A DNA stretch of 64,000 bases from Euglena gracilis. Lineage: Eukaryota > Euglenida > Euglenophyceae > Euglenales. The stretch's first letter is position 1. Each line of letters begins with the position of its first letter. Below the pieces are notes generated by a model, which worked only from the letters and a program-made list of their open reading frames with translations, made no database searches and was not told the origin of the DNA. The translations under genes were made by a program, and so were the position numbers. The DNA lies in the NCBI GenBank assembly GCA_039621445.1, contig CP154956.1:12995436-13059435 (forward strand), given 5' to 3'. Shown here in pieces: positions 9,404 to 19,717 of the stretch.

Positions 9404-10736
9404 AAGTTTTCAACACTTGGTGATTCAAGAAATTCACGAGTTTTTGGGGCACGTTGGCCCTGAAAAAGTTTGGAAACACATGGCAATCCGTTTTGTTTGG
9501 GCTGATGAAAAGGCTGCAAAGCAACTCAACCAGAATTGCAGCAAAACTTGTTCCACATGCCAAGCGAGTGTGAGGTTGGAGAGTTTTAAAGGACCGATCG
9601 AGTCCACACCCATACCCCCTGCACTAATGACAAGTGTTGCCATCGATTTGTTTCGAATGCCAAGGGTTTTACACGATGGGGGGGAGTATGACACCCTAGC
9701 CCTTTGTGTGGATAGGCATTCGGGTTGGATTGTGGGGGTTGCATGCAAGGACAAGGGATTAACCGGTGCCAAGTTGGCTAAGGAAATGGTGAAAAATCAG
9801 TGGAGGCCTTTTCGGGTTCCCTCGGTCATCTCAAGTGACCAAGGGAGCCATTTCACAAGCACTTGGTGGAAAAACATGTGTGCACTTTTGGGGATTAGAC
9901 AAGCATATTCCCAAGCATACCACCACCAAGCAAACGGGAGGGTTGAGAGAGCCGGACAACAGGTGATGGAGGTGTTGAGAAAATTGTACGTGGAGGAAAA
10001 AATTAATTTGGTTGAAGCTTTACCCCAAGTTTTGGACCGAATTCATGACGTAAAGGGGGAAAGCGGATTGAGCCCATATGAAATTGTGACTGGAAGGGAA
10101 ATACCATTGGCAGGGGTACCCTACCAACCACCCAAAGAATGTGAGGATTCGGTGGAGTTTTTCCATAGGATGCAAGACATTGATGGGAGGGTGGCTAGGA
10201 TACTCAACAAAAAGCATGAGGAGGAGGTGGCAAGGATAAATAAGGGGAGGAAAGAAATGGAACCCTTAAAGGTGGGGACGACGGTTTGGTATGGGAGACC
10301 CGAGGGGTCGGGTGAGAAGCTTGACTCTAGGTGGGTGGGACCTGGAGTCGTGAAGGGTAGAGAAGGGGAACGAAGTTATGTTATCGAAATGAAACCTGGG
10401 GTAGAGACAAAAGCTCATAGGAGTTTTTTGAAGGAATATCGGGAACCCCAAGTTGAAGGCAAGGGGGTGCCTCTTTTTTATTATAAACGAACTGAAAAAG
10501 AAGAAGAGGCATTACCTGATGAGTGGGAGGTGGAGAAAATTCTAAGGCATCGGGAAGGAAAGGATGGAAAGTGGGAGTTTTTAACAAAGTGGGTCGGATA
10601 TGAAGACGGGGAGGAAACCTGGGAACCGGCTGGAAATTTCATCCACAGATTCAGTGGGGAGTTTGTAAAGTATTGTCGTGAGAAAAAAGTGAAAATGGAC
10701 ATCATGTCCGAACTTAAAATTGACGGTGGGCCATAG
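9372..10736 (+). CDS. pol: Pol: integrase with C-terminal chromodomain
   Basis: The frame is +1 to RT. An HHCC zinc-binding domain is formed by His22, His27, Cys60 and Cys63. The catalytic core has Asp92, Asp156 and Glu192, an exact D,D(35)E spacing. After the GPxxV-type C-terminal domain (about 330-350) comes a chromodomain at ~384-435, with WEVEKIL, FLTKWVGY and TWEP, the three aromatic positions that bind methylated histone tails in HP1-like domains. In chromoviruses this domain steers integration to marked chromatin. The ORF ends TAG at 10734-10736. The start codon assigned is nominal, since the protein is probably made as a Pol fusion. Confidence 0.93.
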   Translation: MVNCFLKYVPESFQHLVIQEIHEFLGHVGPEKVWKHMAIRFVWADEKAAKQLNQNCSKTCSTCQASVRLESFKGPIESTPIPPALMTSVAIDLFRMPRVLHDGGEYDTLALCVDRHSGWIVGVACKDKGLTGAKLAKEMVKNQWRPFRVPSVISSDQGSHFTSTWWKNMCALLGIRQAYSQAYHHQANGRVERAGQQVMEVLRKLYVEEKINLVEALPQVLDRIHDVKGESGLSPYEIVTGREIPLAGVPYQPPKECEDSVEFFHRMQDIDGRVARILNKKHEEEVARINKGRKEMEPLKVGTTVWYGRPEGSGEKLDSRWVGPGVVKGREGERSYVIEMKPGVETKAHRSFLKEYREPQVEGKGVPLFYYKRTEKEEEALPDEWEVEKILRHREGKDGKWEFLTKWVGYEDGEETWEPAGNFIHRFSGEFVKYCREKKVKMDIMSELKIDGGP

Positions 10737-11154
10737 GCTCTAAGGTGAGCCATAAGGCCCTGTCCAAGGCTCTACGGTGAGCCTAATGGGAAGGCAAAGT
10801 GCTGTTTTCAAAATTCAAAAACCGAATTTGCACGTCCGTGTGGGTGTGAGTGCACGCACACACGCATGAGCGTGTAAATGAGAGAATGTACAAATGCAAG
10901 GATTTGCAAGGAGAATGGAGAAAGGTAAAAAAAAAAAAGGCCCCGCAAGGGGGCCGGGGCACCACAGTATATTCGCTGCACGTTCGCTATATTGCCGTCC
11001 GCTGTCTCCCTTCCCTCCCTCTACCTTACCCCGCTGCCCTTACACCTTACCCCACATTGCCGTCACGTCCCATATGGTGGTGTTGTAAGGATTCCTTTTC
11101 AAAGCATCGGATATGTGGATGTGGTTGGGAGTCCATGGTCACATAATGAGCCCC
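10737..11154 (+). other. 3' untranslated part of the chromovirus
   Basis: There is no coding sequence. It contains near-repeats of GCTCTAAGGTGAGCC at 10736-10782, a poly-A run followed by a strong hairpin around GGCCCCGCAAGGGGGCC (about 10940-10956), and a pyrimidine-rich stretch. It leads into the minisatellite. Confidence 0.5.
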
Positions 11155-11583
11155 CCTTCGGTTGGACAAAAATCCCCCGGCCCGAGGGGGGGGGGCGTTT
11201 GATTTTTGGACAAAAATCCCCCCGGCCCGAGGAGGGGGGGGGGGCGTTTGATTTTTGGACAAAAATCCCCCCGGCCCGGGGAGGGGGGGGGGGCGTTTGA
11301 TTTTTGGACAAAAATCCCCCCGGCCCGAGGAGGGGGGGGGTTTGATTTTTGGACAAAAATCCCCCCGGCCCGAGGAGGGGGGGGGGGGCGCTTGCATTTT
11401 TAAAAAATCCCCCCGGCCCGAGGAGGGGGGGGGGCGCTTGATTTTTTTGACAAAAAACCCCCCGGCCCGAGGAGGGGGGGGGCATGACGAATTTAAACAA
11501 AAAATCCCCCGACCCGAAAGGGGGGGTGCGCCAACCGAATTTTTACCAAAAATCCCCCGACCCGTTGGAAGGGGGGGGGGGCA
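11155..11583 (+). repeat. Minisatellite, ~47-bp unit, about 9 copies
   Basis: The repeat unit reads like GATTTTTGGACAAAAATCCC then CCCGGCCCGAGGAGG plus a G run. Each unit can fold, because GGGATTTTT/AAAAATCCC and the G and C runs pair. Later units diverge toward the 3' LTR. Long open frames on both strands are by-products of the repeat. It lies inside the retrotransposon between integrase and 3' LTR. Confidence 0.9.
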
Positions 11584-11846
11584 GATCTTGGTGAAGACCC
11601 TCATACCACCCGTGAGAAGCGGGAGGGGGCAGCCAAATATTCATTGCTTGGTGAACCGAGTTTTTCCCAAAGGTTCGAAGGCACTTGAAAGCCATAGTCC
11701 CTGAATTTTGTTTCCCATTTGTTGATTCAAGGGAGAATAGGTGTGGGACATAGGCTTTGGATGAAAGAGTGCCGAATGGAGGATTTCCCCCCCGTCGTTG
11801 AGGAACGGGGGGGGGGGCGAGATTTTGGTGTCCGACTAAGGTCGCA

Positions 11847-11856
11847 AGGGAGGGGG
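11847..11856 (+). other. Polypurine tract
   Basis: AAGGGAGGGGG-type purines directly precede the 3' LTR TGTCGG, the expected site of plus-strand priming. Confidence 0.65.
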
Positions 11857-12674
11857 TGTCGGCCGCCGGCTTGCGCCGGCAGCCAAAAAATGCCAGAAGG
11901 CGCAAATTACAAAGTCGCGGGTAACAGCCAACCAGTTAAAAAAAACCGCGACTTAAATTGGAAGCGGGTCAAATTAGTTTGCGCTTTCAAATTCGGCATT
12001 TTTCACAGAACTTGAGGGGTTTTCCCCAATATTTGGCAAGAAGGAATACTATTGTATTGAATTTGTCCATTGGACTTTGATTTGGATTGGCAGTTACATT
12101 GTTGGTCATTGCATTGTTGGTGGAGTTATTGAAGGCAATTTGGTATTGAAATCAAGAAGGGGAACCTACAAAACCACCCTCACCGCCACTTCTATTCCCT
12201 ATACCCCTCTTCCTTGCCCCAGGTTGTTTTTTTCATTACATTCAGTCACTCTCACAGATTTCCAACAGTGTGTTTGCTTCTCCAGTGGGTTGGGATTCAT
12301 TCAGATTCAGTGGATTGGTTTGTGGGTTGGTTTGTGCAAGAGAGTGTGAGAGAGAGAAAAGTGAGATTTGAGAGAGAAAAGTTCGATTTCATTGCAAATG
12401 GCAGATTTTTCGTTTTTTACTAAAATTTCGGAAGCCCTTGAAAAAACGATCCTACGCACCGGCTGGGGTTGGGGAAAATACCTGAGTGAAACAAACGGGG
12501 GTTGGCTTGAGCCCACCAACCCTCGGAGAAAGCGCAGGCCCCACCCCGGAAACACCCACCCCCCGGCTGTTGGTGGTTTGCCACGACGGCGAGGACCCCC
12601 CGGGCCCTCGGCCCACCGGGACTCGCCGGTCGCGGGGGCGACCGGCGGCGCACAGGGGGTGGGGCCGGCGAACA
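11857..12674 (+). repeat. 3' LTR
   Basis: This copy is 818 bp, nearly identical to 561-1375. Differences include a 3-nt insertion near 12570 and about eight substitutions. It ends GGCGAACA and is followed by CCTC, matching the four bases before the 5' LTR. Confidence 0.95.
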
Positions 12675-14256
12675 CCTCCCAGCAACATGTCAGTTGATCA
12701 AAAACGGAATTCAACCCCCCTGTGTAAATCGCCCAAAATTGTCCACGCACCCAAAACCCAGAGCCAACTTGGACCTGAACCAGGAAGAAAAAATTCAGCT
12801 GGATTACGAAAAAACTGGGTCAGTGAAACAAGTTTGGGATTCAGAAACCCAGCATTTGATCCCATGGTTGTTAATTTCAAAACCAGAAGGGGGAACAACC
12901 AAGTGGAGAATGATCAGCGACTGCAGAGAAATGAATCAGCAGTTTCAAGTAAAACCTTTCAAGCTGAATCATATCCAACACATTTTTCCAGTTTTGGAAA
13001 AAGGCCACTGGGCAGCAAAAAAAGACCTAAAGGATGCCTATTTTCATATTCTGTTAAGTCCAAGCCTAAGGCCATTTTTAAGGCATCAGGTAGGGGTCAG
13101 ACCTGGGAATTTAAAACAGGCTGCTTTGGGGTAAATGTAATGCCCCAAATTTTCATGTCAGTCATGAAAACTTCCAAAAATCTGTGGAGAAAAAGGGTCA
13201 TCCAGGTGCTTATTTACCTGGACGACATTCTGCTGGTGGCCCCCACCCAAAACGTTTTACAAAATCACCTGAACACAGTCGTCAAATATTTACTGCATTC
13301 AGGGTTCAAAATCAACGTGAAAAGTCCACCCTCCAGCCCAGCCAAGTGGTAACCCATCTGGGTTTTCAGTTCAACTTCCAGGAAGGAAAGTTACAGGTGC
13401 CCCCCCCAGAAAGTCAAAACCATATAATAAAGGAGCTGGGAAAACTTGTGAAAAAATGTTACATGTCAAAAAGGCAGCTGGCTGCCATTTTGGGTCAAAT
13501 AAGATGGAACCTAATGGGGCTGCCCTTTTTAAGGGCTTTTACGGATGCCCTGGCAATTTTTTTGGTGGCAAAGTCCACAGCCCCCTGGGACTCAAAACAC
13601 CCCATTTCCCAGGTAATCAAAGCATTATTAAGAGAAATAAAAACTCTGCTGGACACCTGGGGGGGCAGGCCCTTCCCCCAAAAGGCAACCAGAGAGTTGC
13701 ACTCAGACAGCAGCACCCATGCCTGGAAGGGCGGGGCTGGACATCCACACAGGAGAAATTGTGCAGGAATTTTGTAGAAAACACTCCATTTTACACATGA
13801 ACGTAAAGGATATCAGTGCAGCAATCAGCACTGTGAAAAGTTTGAGCAAACCTGGAGAAACGGTTTCTTTTTCAGTGGACAACCAGGTAATTTACTATTA
13901 ATTAGCAAAAGGAGGGGGCAGAAGGACCCATTCAACAAAATGCTGAGACCATTTTCAAATGGTGCATGGAAAAACAAGTAAACCTTCAAGAAAGCTGGGT
14001 ACCTTCAAAAGAATGCCTGGAGGACCCCATAAGCAGATGGGAAACGGACAGGGGGGAGTATTCTTCAGACCACCAACTTTTTCAATTGCTAAGACAGCAT
14101 TTCCAAAACTTCATACAGCCGGAAACAGATTTAGTTGCATCCACGAGCAACAAAAAACTGCTCAATTTTGTGGCCGGTGGCCCCACTGGGAGGCCACAGC
14201 AGTGAATGGATTACAATGTCCACTGGACAACATGGGCGTTTATGCAAACCCCCATG
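12675..14256 (+). pseudogene. DIRS-like retroelement RT/RNase H, frameshifted
   Basis: RT motifs are spread over three frames: KWRMISDCREMN (~12900-12940), KKDLKDAYFHILL (~13020-13060), an FGVNVMPQIF segment, and YLDDILLVAP (~13214-13240). These are followed by VTHLGFQFN and AAILGQIRW segments, RNase H-like LHSDSS and SVDN motifs, and a post-RNase H stretch (ETDLVAS...NKKLLNFV...YANP). This order and the last domain are typical of DIRS/Ngaro tyrosine-recombinase elements rather than gypsy or LINEs. No tyrosine recombinase was found. Frames shift at about 13090, 13350 and 13720-13920. The reading ends where another insertion starts. The 5' part lies before the chromovirus at 419-560. Confidence 0.8.
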
Positions 14257-15330
14257 AGTCATGGCACAAAGCGAAGCCCCCTTACCACCCCCTTACCCCT
14301 TACCCCCCCTCACCCACCCCTTACTGTATACGTCGGTTGTCACCACCCGCCGTTGGATGGCCACGGGGCAGCTCATACTGCTTGCCGTGGCACGCCCTCA
14401 GGCGGGGAACTACACCCAAGGTCCGGCCAACCAGTGTCTCGTCCTTGGGCGCAGTTACACGCGCCAGTCGATCCCCGCGGTATGCCCTCTGCCCGTACGG
14501 GATCGACCAGGACTCACACGGCGGGACCTGGGTCTCGAACCCACGACCTCCCGCGTGTGAGCCCAGCACCTTACCGAATAAGCTACTCGAGCGATACTCG
14601 GCTTGGTACTACGCGCCGGCTACCAACCTCCGTAGGATCTCCCGTCTACCGCACACCCACCCCTTACCCTAAGTCATGTGGGACAAAATTTTTTCGGATG
14701 CATCATTTTGATGGCAAGGAGCAGGACCCATTAAACTGCTCCACTTCCCGGGAGGGGTTTCCGTCCCCCCCCCGGCACCACCCCGGCAAAAAAAAACCTT
14801 ATCCTCGTCTCCGTTCGATTTTGAGGGCAAAGAGCGGAAGCTATTCAACGAAATGCACAGCACAAGGATGGACGTGAAACGTCACAACCAGGCGGAGGTT
14901 TTTTTTGTGAGGGAGTTGAGGGTGATTGTTTTATCAATCAAGGCACAAGGGACGGCTGTCATGTGGCGAAGAGGGGAAGATATGCAAAGGTGCCATAAGA
15001 AAATGCAATCCATCCTGTTTTGTCAACCAACATAATCAACAACATCCCCATACACTTCCTCCTCACCCTCCCCAACCCCTCTTGCCCACCCCTTACCCGC
15101 CCCTTACCCACCCCTTACCCACCCCTTACCCACCCCTTCCCCCTGCAATTGGTGGAAATGCCTCTGTAGGGGGTGATTGTCAGGCAGGGGGTACCTGGAA
15201 CTTTCATTTTAATTAATTGGGGCCACCACGTGGCTGAATCCCCACATATGGCGTAGAGGCAGGCCCCTTACCCGGGTACGGGGTGGGTAAGTGGTGGGTA
15301 ACCCCTGGGTGGCCCCTGCTTTGCGTGATG
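14257..15330. mobile_element. Insertion with (CCCTTACC)n arrays and tRNA-like core
   Basis: The DIRS-like frame breaks at YANP (~14250). The left end, GTCATGGCACAAAGCGAAGC then CCCC and TTACC repeats, resembles the terminus of the fold-back element at 49433. The inverted right end near 15300-15330 (complement GCAAAGCAGGGGCCACCC) is similar. CCCCTTACCCA arrays lie at 14280-14330 and 15060-15140. Boundaries are approximate and the interior may be composite. Confidence 0.45.
14527..14602 (-). repeat. tRNA-derived SINE-like head (Pol III A and B boxes)
   Basis: On the minus strand, TAGCTTATTCGG (14585-14574) fits the A box and GGTTCGAGACC (14541-14531) fits the B box exactly. The intervening region resembles a tRNA with CAC in the anticodon position, but the anticodon stem does not pair properly. 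The sequence continues about 190 bp downstream on the minus strand without a terminator T run. I call it a tRNA-derived SINE rather than a working tRNA gene. Confidence 0.6.
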
Positions 15331-16230
15331 CCTTTTTCGCCGGCGAGCAAGGAATGGCCTCAAAAGGGCAAAGTGCGGTGCCCGAGGTGCCAAGCCTCCT
15401 TCTTGCCAACGCAAGCCGGCCGTCAAAACTCTTTGGACATCTTCCCCAGAGGTGTCTCGCAGAAATGCTCCCACCAGGTCTGTACTCAAAAAGACAGTGC
15501 CCCATGCACTGTTGTACTTTGCTTCGTCTTCCGACCGTAAATCAAGCATTGCGAAACCCATTTTGTCGTTCGAAGGAAGTATGATCCGCCAACTCCGGAA
15601 ACAAAAAGCAGTGAGAAAGACCCCGAAAAAAAACAGTCAAACAACACGCCGGCAATAGAAGCAGGACCTCACCCCGAAATTGTGTGCAGCCCCATGGTCA
15701 TTGCCGTAGATACGCTTCGGCCCAGCAAACCCGCACCTGTAAAAAAATCGCGCCTGTACTTTTATCGCCATCTGGCGATAAATAGCCAACTTTCTGCAAA
15801 AATCAGGCGCACAAGGGCAAAGCCTAACCTTCCCAAAAACACACCTTCAAAAAGCCGGCAAACAAGGCATGGTGGCCTCACTTGGGGGAAGCGCAAAGCC
15901 CGAGGTGTCAAAGAAATATCCGCCCCAAAAAAAAAGCATTCATGAGCTGCTGATTCACCGCATTGGGGCACACACTACAGACGAAAACGGTAGACTTTGG
16001 GGCACAAAGGAAACACTGGCGACAAAGTCCGCATGTGGCCAAAGCAATCGCCAGAACATGAACGCAATCATACAATCGCCACACAAACAATTCCATAGCC
16101 ACTCACAGATCTTTAACTCCAAATGGCCTGCGTGGTACCGGATGACCCCAAGAAACCAGTGTGGTTTCTGGGGGATCTGCGGGAAAACTCCATTGGTTGC
16201 TCTTAATTTTCCAATATAATGGAGGGGTTA
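15331..16230. other. Unassigned region right of the retroelements
   Basis: Several short frames occur on both strands, for example 15452-15658 (+), basic with ALLYFASSSDRKSSIAKP, and 15268-15561 (-), with SEDEAKYNSAWGTVFLS. No domain is recognisable and no splice pattern is convincing. It could be the tail of the DIRS-like element or old gene sequence. Confidence 0.3.
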
Positions 16231-16662
16231 TGTTTTTTAAAATTTTTCAATGGCCGACACGTGCCAGATTGTTTTTGAGATTCTTTTCGTTTTTTTTTAA
16301 AAAAAGCCCAAAACACACAAAAAATTCCTTCGGCCCTTCATGGAATGCATGTGATTCCTTGTCCTTCACCATCCTCCCCAAGGTATCATCACTTTTGACA
16401 TGGAAATGGGCTTATTTTCAGGGGCCAATTCGCAATCATCCCCAGCACTTCGCACTGGGCATATTGGATTAATGTTGAAGAATTGGGCTGAGTTTGTCCA
16501 GAGTGTATAGCTCGGCCCGTTTTTGTGTGATCATCTGCCCCCCCCCCCCCCAAATCAAGCGTTTCCTTCCGTCCTTGGGAAGCCAGAATTCGGGAGAAAA
16601 ACTGAGAGTGGGGAGGGGGGCGGAGACATGGGGGTTGCGAAAGAGGACCGTACGAGGGCCGT

Positions 16663-16763
16663 TCACATCTTCTGCACGAAGTAGAACTTGTATGTCACCT
16701 TGGTCGAGTCCTCGTGGTTCAGGGCGTCGCTCGCCTTCAGCTTCCAATCGTTGCCGCCGCACT
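16663..16763 (-). CDS. Gene A, terminal exon
   Basis: The minus strand reads CCTCCTCAG acceptor, then AG plus 33 codons to TGA at 16663-16665. The peptide is CGGNDWKLKASDALNHEDST (first 20 residues) and ends YKFYFVQKM. Composition and GC-rich third positions contrast with the flanking G/C-run and A/T repeats, which supports a real exon. The protein family is not recognised. Confidence 0.6.
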
Positions 16764-17744
16764 CTGAGGAGGGCGTCGGGCTGGGCCGGCGGGTACCCGG
16801 AAACAGGCAAAGAAGCCTGAATCCAATTTTTTTTTCAGCCAAAAATGTGAGGTGGAAACCCTCCCAAAAATACCAAAAATGGCCATTTTTGGGGGCCATT
16901 TTGGCCATTTTTTTGGCCGTTTTTGGGGCCACTTTTTGGCCAATTTTTGGACATTTTGGGCAATTTTTTTTCGGCCACTTTTTGGACATTTTTGACCCCC
17001 TTTTCAAAAAATTTCGACGCAAAAGTCCAGCTCAGCAACACCGACCCAATTTGGATGGTCCCTTAACCCCCCCCCCAAAAAACACACCTCTCCGGATTTC
17101 TCGAGAAACTGACGTTGTGCGGTTAAGAGTTATCGCATTCGCGTCACCGTTGAATGACATATCACCTCAGAAACTCTTATTCCTGCGTTGAACTCGGAGA
17201 GAACTTCTTACAAATCTGAAAGCCTTGAACTGCCATTTCTGCAAAGACTTTTTGGCTTGCTTCCCATGGAAAAGATGGGGACTTTCCCCATTTGATTCGG
17301 CTTCTCGACTCCTTGCAGTGTTGAAATGAGTGGGCCCAGACCAATGAATCTTCATACTTGGCCCTATGGCACTTGAGGGTCAGAGAAATTGTGGCACCCC
17401 TCTTTTCACATACATCAATATTTTCCCAGAGCCATGCGCACCATATGCCAACCCTTCAGGTCAGGAATTTTTTAAGGAACACCCCTGGGGGGGGGTGTCC
17501 TGCCGGCTGGCTGGAAAAAGGTGCTGGCTGGACCCCCTCCCCGAGCGGATGGGGATCCAGGGGGGTCCTACCCGCTGCTACGGCTAATAAAACTTTATTG
17601 CCGCTCGACCCCCCTGGGGGGGTCCTCAGCCTGGCTGGAAGCTTGCTTGCTTGCTTTAAAAAAAAAAAGGTGCTGGCTGGCTGGACCCCCCAGGGTGGGG
17701 TCTTCCCTGCTTCAGGTCAGCTTCACGCAATTCTCCGAGGAGTC

Positions 17745-17935
17745 TTTCACAAACTTCCCCCATATGCATCACCATCCGTGATCATAATTCCATCAAGTTT
17801 CGCCTTTAGGCCAAACACTGGGCTTTGGGGGGGGGGGCACATATGGGTTGGCACACCCGAGCCGCTCTCCAGGGCATCGATGACGATCAGCATGAATGCT
17901 GACTGGCCCTGCCAGGCCTTTTCACCGCGAGGGGG
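17745..17935 (-). CDS. Gene A, candidate internal exon(s)
   Basis: The minus-strand frame contains KAWQGQSAFMLIVIDALESG (about 17925-17866) and, after a C-rich gap, VFGLKAKLDGIMITDGDAYG (about 17830-17760). Both look like coding sequence. Splice borders are not resolved, and a small intron between them is possible. Function unknown. Confidence 0.4.
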
Positions 17936-18001
17936 AGGTGGTGTTGAACCACATCCCCAAGTTTTTTTCTTTTGGTTTAATGTTTCTGGTGTTGTTGCTG
18001 C

Positions 18002-18585
18002 CAGGCCATTTTTTACCAACCCCGGGGGGTCCGAAGTGCCTATGAGTGCCTGCCGAGGCAGGCACCACCCCCCTCCTGGGGGGGGGGGTCAGATTTTGGC
18101 CTGTGCTCAGGCACATTCCTTTGAAAATAGGCCATTTTTGGCTCCTCGGCGCCTTCGGCGCCGGGTCTGTGCTAGGGCACTTTTGGCCGTGTGCCCTACT
18201 CCCCCCCCCCCCTGTTTGGATTGAATTGACCCGGTTGTTTGAATTCACAATTGTTTGTTTGTTTGTTTTCTGCCAGTTTCCTTTGGGACACGAGCCCACC
18301 ATAGGTGTAGGAACAATTTTTTCCCGGGGGGGGGGGGCAAATGGTTCAGGCGAGCTTGCCCAATTTGTGACCGAAGGTAAGTTTTTTGGGGGTGGTGCGG
18401 GTCACAGGGGAGGGGTCAAGGGGGGTCATGGGGCAAGGATGCCACTTTGGAGGCAGTCGGGAGCAGGGGTAGAAGTAAGTAATTTTTTTTCGGGGGGGTC
18501 AGCGTTTTGGGCCTTGGAGTGCCTGCCCAGGCAGGCACCCCCCCCCCCCCGGGGCGGGGTCAGCACCACCTTAAAAAACAGCCTG
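18002..18585. mobile_element. hAT-like non-autonomous element (CAGGC...CCTG family)
   Basis: Its ends are CAGGCCATTTTTTACC and TTAAAAAACAGCCTG. The 8-bp target duplication GTTGCTGC is exact (17994-18001 and 18586-18593). The interior contains paired stems such as GTGCCTGCC/GGCAGGCAC and GGCGCC hairpins. Relatives are at 60190 and 24228. It lies in an intron of gene A. No transposase is encoded. Confidence 0.75.
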
Positions 18586-18595
18586 GTTGCTGCTC

Positions 18596-18661
18596 TTTGG
18601 GGGTGAACGTTGCCAAGGCTCTCCACTCCACAAAAGCGTTTTCCACTTCTCGAGAGGATGG
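18596..18661 (-). CDS. Gene A, candidate exon
   Basis: A minus-strand acceptor TCCCGCAG precedes 22 in-frame codons, PSSREVENAFVEWRALATFT and two more. The intron side then reads GAGCAGC, which has CAG at +4..+6 as in the nonconventional introns of the phosphate-transporter gene. The hAT-like element begins about ten bases beyond. Function unknown. Confidence 0.5.
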
Positions 18662-19450
18662 CTGCGGGAGTCTTTTCATTTGTGGATTTGACGTGGGGGG
18701 TGCGCTCTCATTCTGGCTTTTTTGCTGCTTTTTTTTGCATCTACAATATTCAATGACTTCATGTTAAAAAAAAACCCAGCCAAATACCCCCTTGAAGAAC
18801 CGGAAATTATGGGCAAGAGCCAGTGGTGTTCAGGCTAAGGAGAGGATAAACCTAGCTACAGAAAAATTTGGCACTCTGTGCCAAAAATGAAACTTTTTTG
18901 TTTTGGGGTCCACTTCCCACTTTGCATGGACAGTTTCATAAGAATTATCATGGAGAAGTGCCAACCTAGAAATTGAGAACGACGGGGGGTGCTTGGGGAA
19001 GGTCCCCTGCGGGGCATGTGAACGGGGGGGGGGTGGAGGAGTTTGGGTTTTTTGCCTCTCACCCCACAGCACTGGGCCAGCCCCGCCTCTCAACGGGTGA
19101 GCGGAATTCCCACCTCAAAACTGAAGAGGGCTGGGAAGATTTTCGGTTCTGCGGACAGGCAATGGGTCACATGCCAGGCCAAAATGAAAATTTCTGATTA
19201 TTCTGTGAAAATAAATCCAAAAAAAAATGCTCCATTTCATCTGCAAAATACCCAAATATCAAAAAATGTGCAACGTGCTTCAAAATAAAATGAGGGGAAA
19301 TGGCATTTTTTTGAACTTCCTGGCGTGCAGCGCCAGAAGGGCATTCGCTATTTTTAGAGATCCCAGGGGAGTGCCAAATGCAGAAAACCAAAGGATTTTC
19401 CACTCGGGGATGGGGATAGAACTCCTCAAAAAGTCCACACAACGCAGACA

Positions 19451-19533
19451 ACACACACACACACACACACACAAGAGAGAGAGAGAGGGAGGGAGGGAGA
19501 GAGCCACTGAGCGGGAACGTGCACAACACACAC

Positions 19534-19566
<33 letters not shown>

Positions 19567-19697
19567 CACACAACACACACACAACACACACAACACACAC
19601 ACAACACACACACACAACACACACACACACACACACACACAACACACAACACACACACAACACACACAACACACACAACACACACACACACACACAC
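19451..19697. repeat. (CA)n/(AACAC)n microsatellite
   Basis: It is almost pure CA with AACAC interruptions and a GAGAGAGG block at 19473-19503. Open frames across it (Cys/Val or His/Thr repeats) are artefacts. Confidence 0.95.
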
Positions 19698-19717
19698 TCA
19701 CATCCGCCTAATGCACA

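Larger units (their letters stand above)
561..12674 (+). mobile_element. Full-length Ty3/gypsy chromovirus encoding methyltransferase-like domains
   Basis: This 12.1-kb LTR retrotransposon has LTRs at 561-1375 and 11857-12674 that start TGT and end ACA. Four bases, CCTC, flank it on both sides (557-560 and 12675-12678). A primer-binding site follows the 5' LTR and a purine tract precedes the 3' LTR. Internal order is pre-Gag region, coiled coil, Gag, C5-methyltransferase-like protein, Dam-like domain, protease-like region, RT, RNase H, integrase, chromodomain. RT before integrase plus a chromodomain places it among Ty3/gypsy chromoviruses. The LTRs differ by about eight substitutions and one 3-nt indel, so insertion was fairly recent. 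Coding frames are nevertheless split in about nine places, mainly at homopolymer runs. It is inserted inside an older DIRS-like element. Confidence 0.93.

Noticed and set aside
11047-11704. Pro-rich and Gly-rich ORFs, and a possible CRISPR-like array
   Set aside because: The units are a contiguous minisatellite without unique spacers inside a retrotransposon, so neither a protein nor a CRISPR array.
14500-14610. Functional tRNA-Val gene on the minus strand
   Set aside because: A and B boxes fit, but the anticodon stem and part of the T stem do not pair.
19167-19701. Cys-Val and His-Thr repeat ORFs, also at 24312-24889, 30002-30463, 43405-43647 and 47507-47891
   Set aside because: All come from CA/TG or GTGC microsatellites. 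Both strands are open symmetrically.
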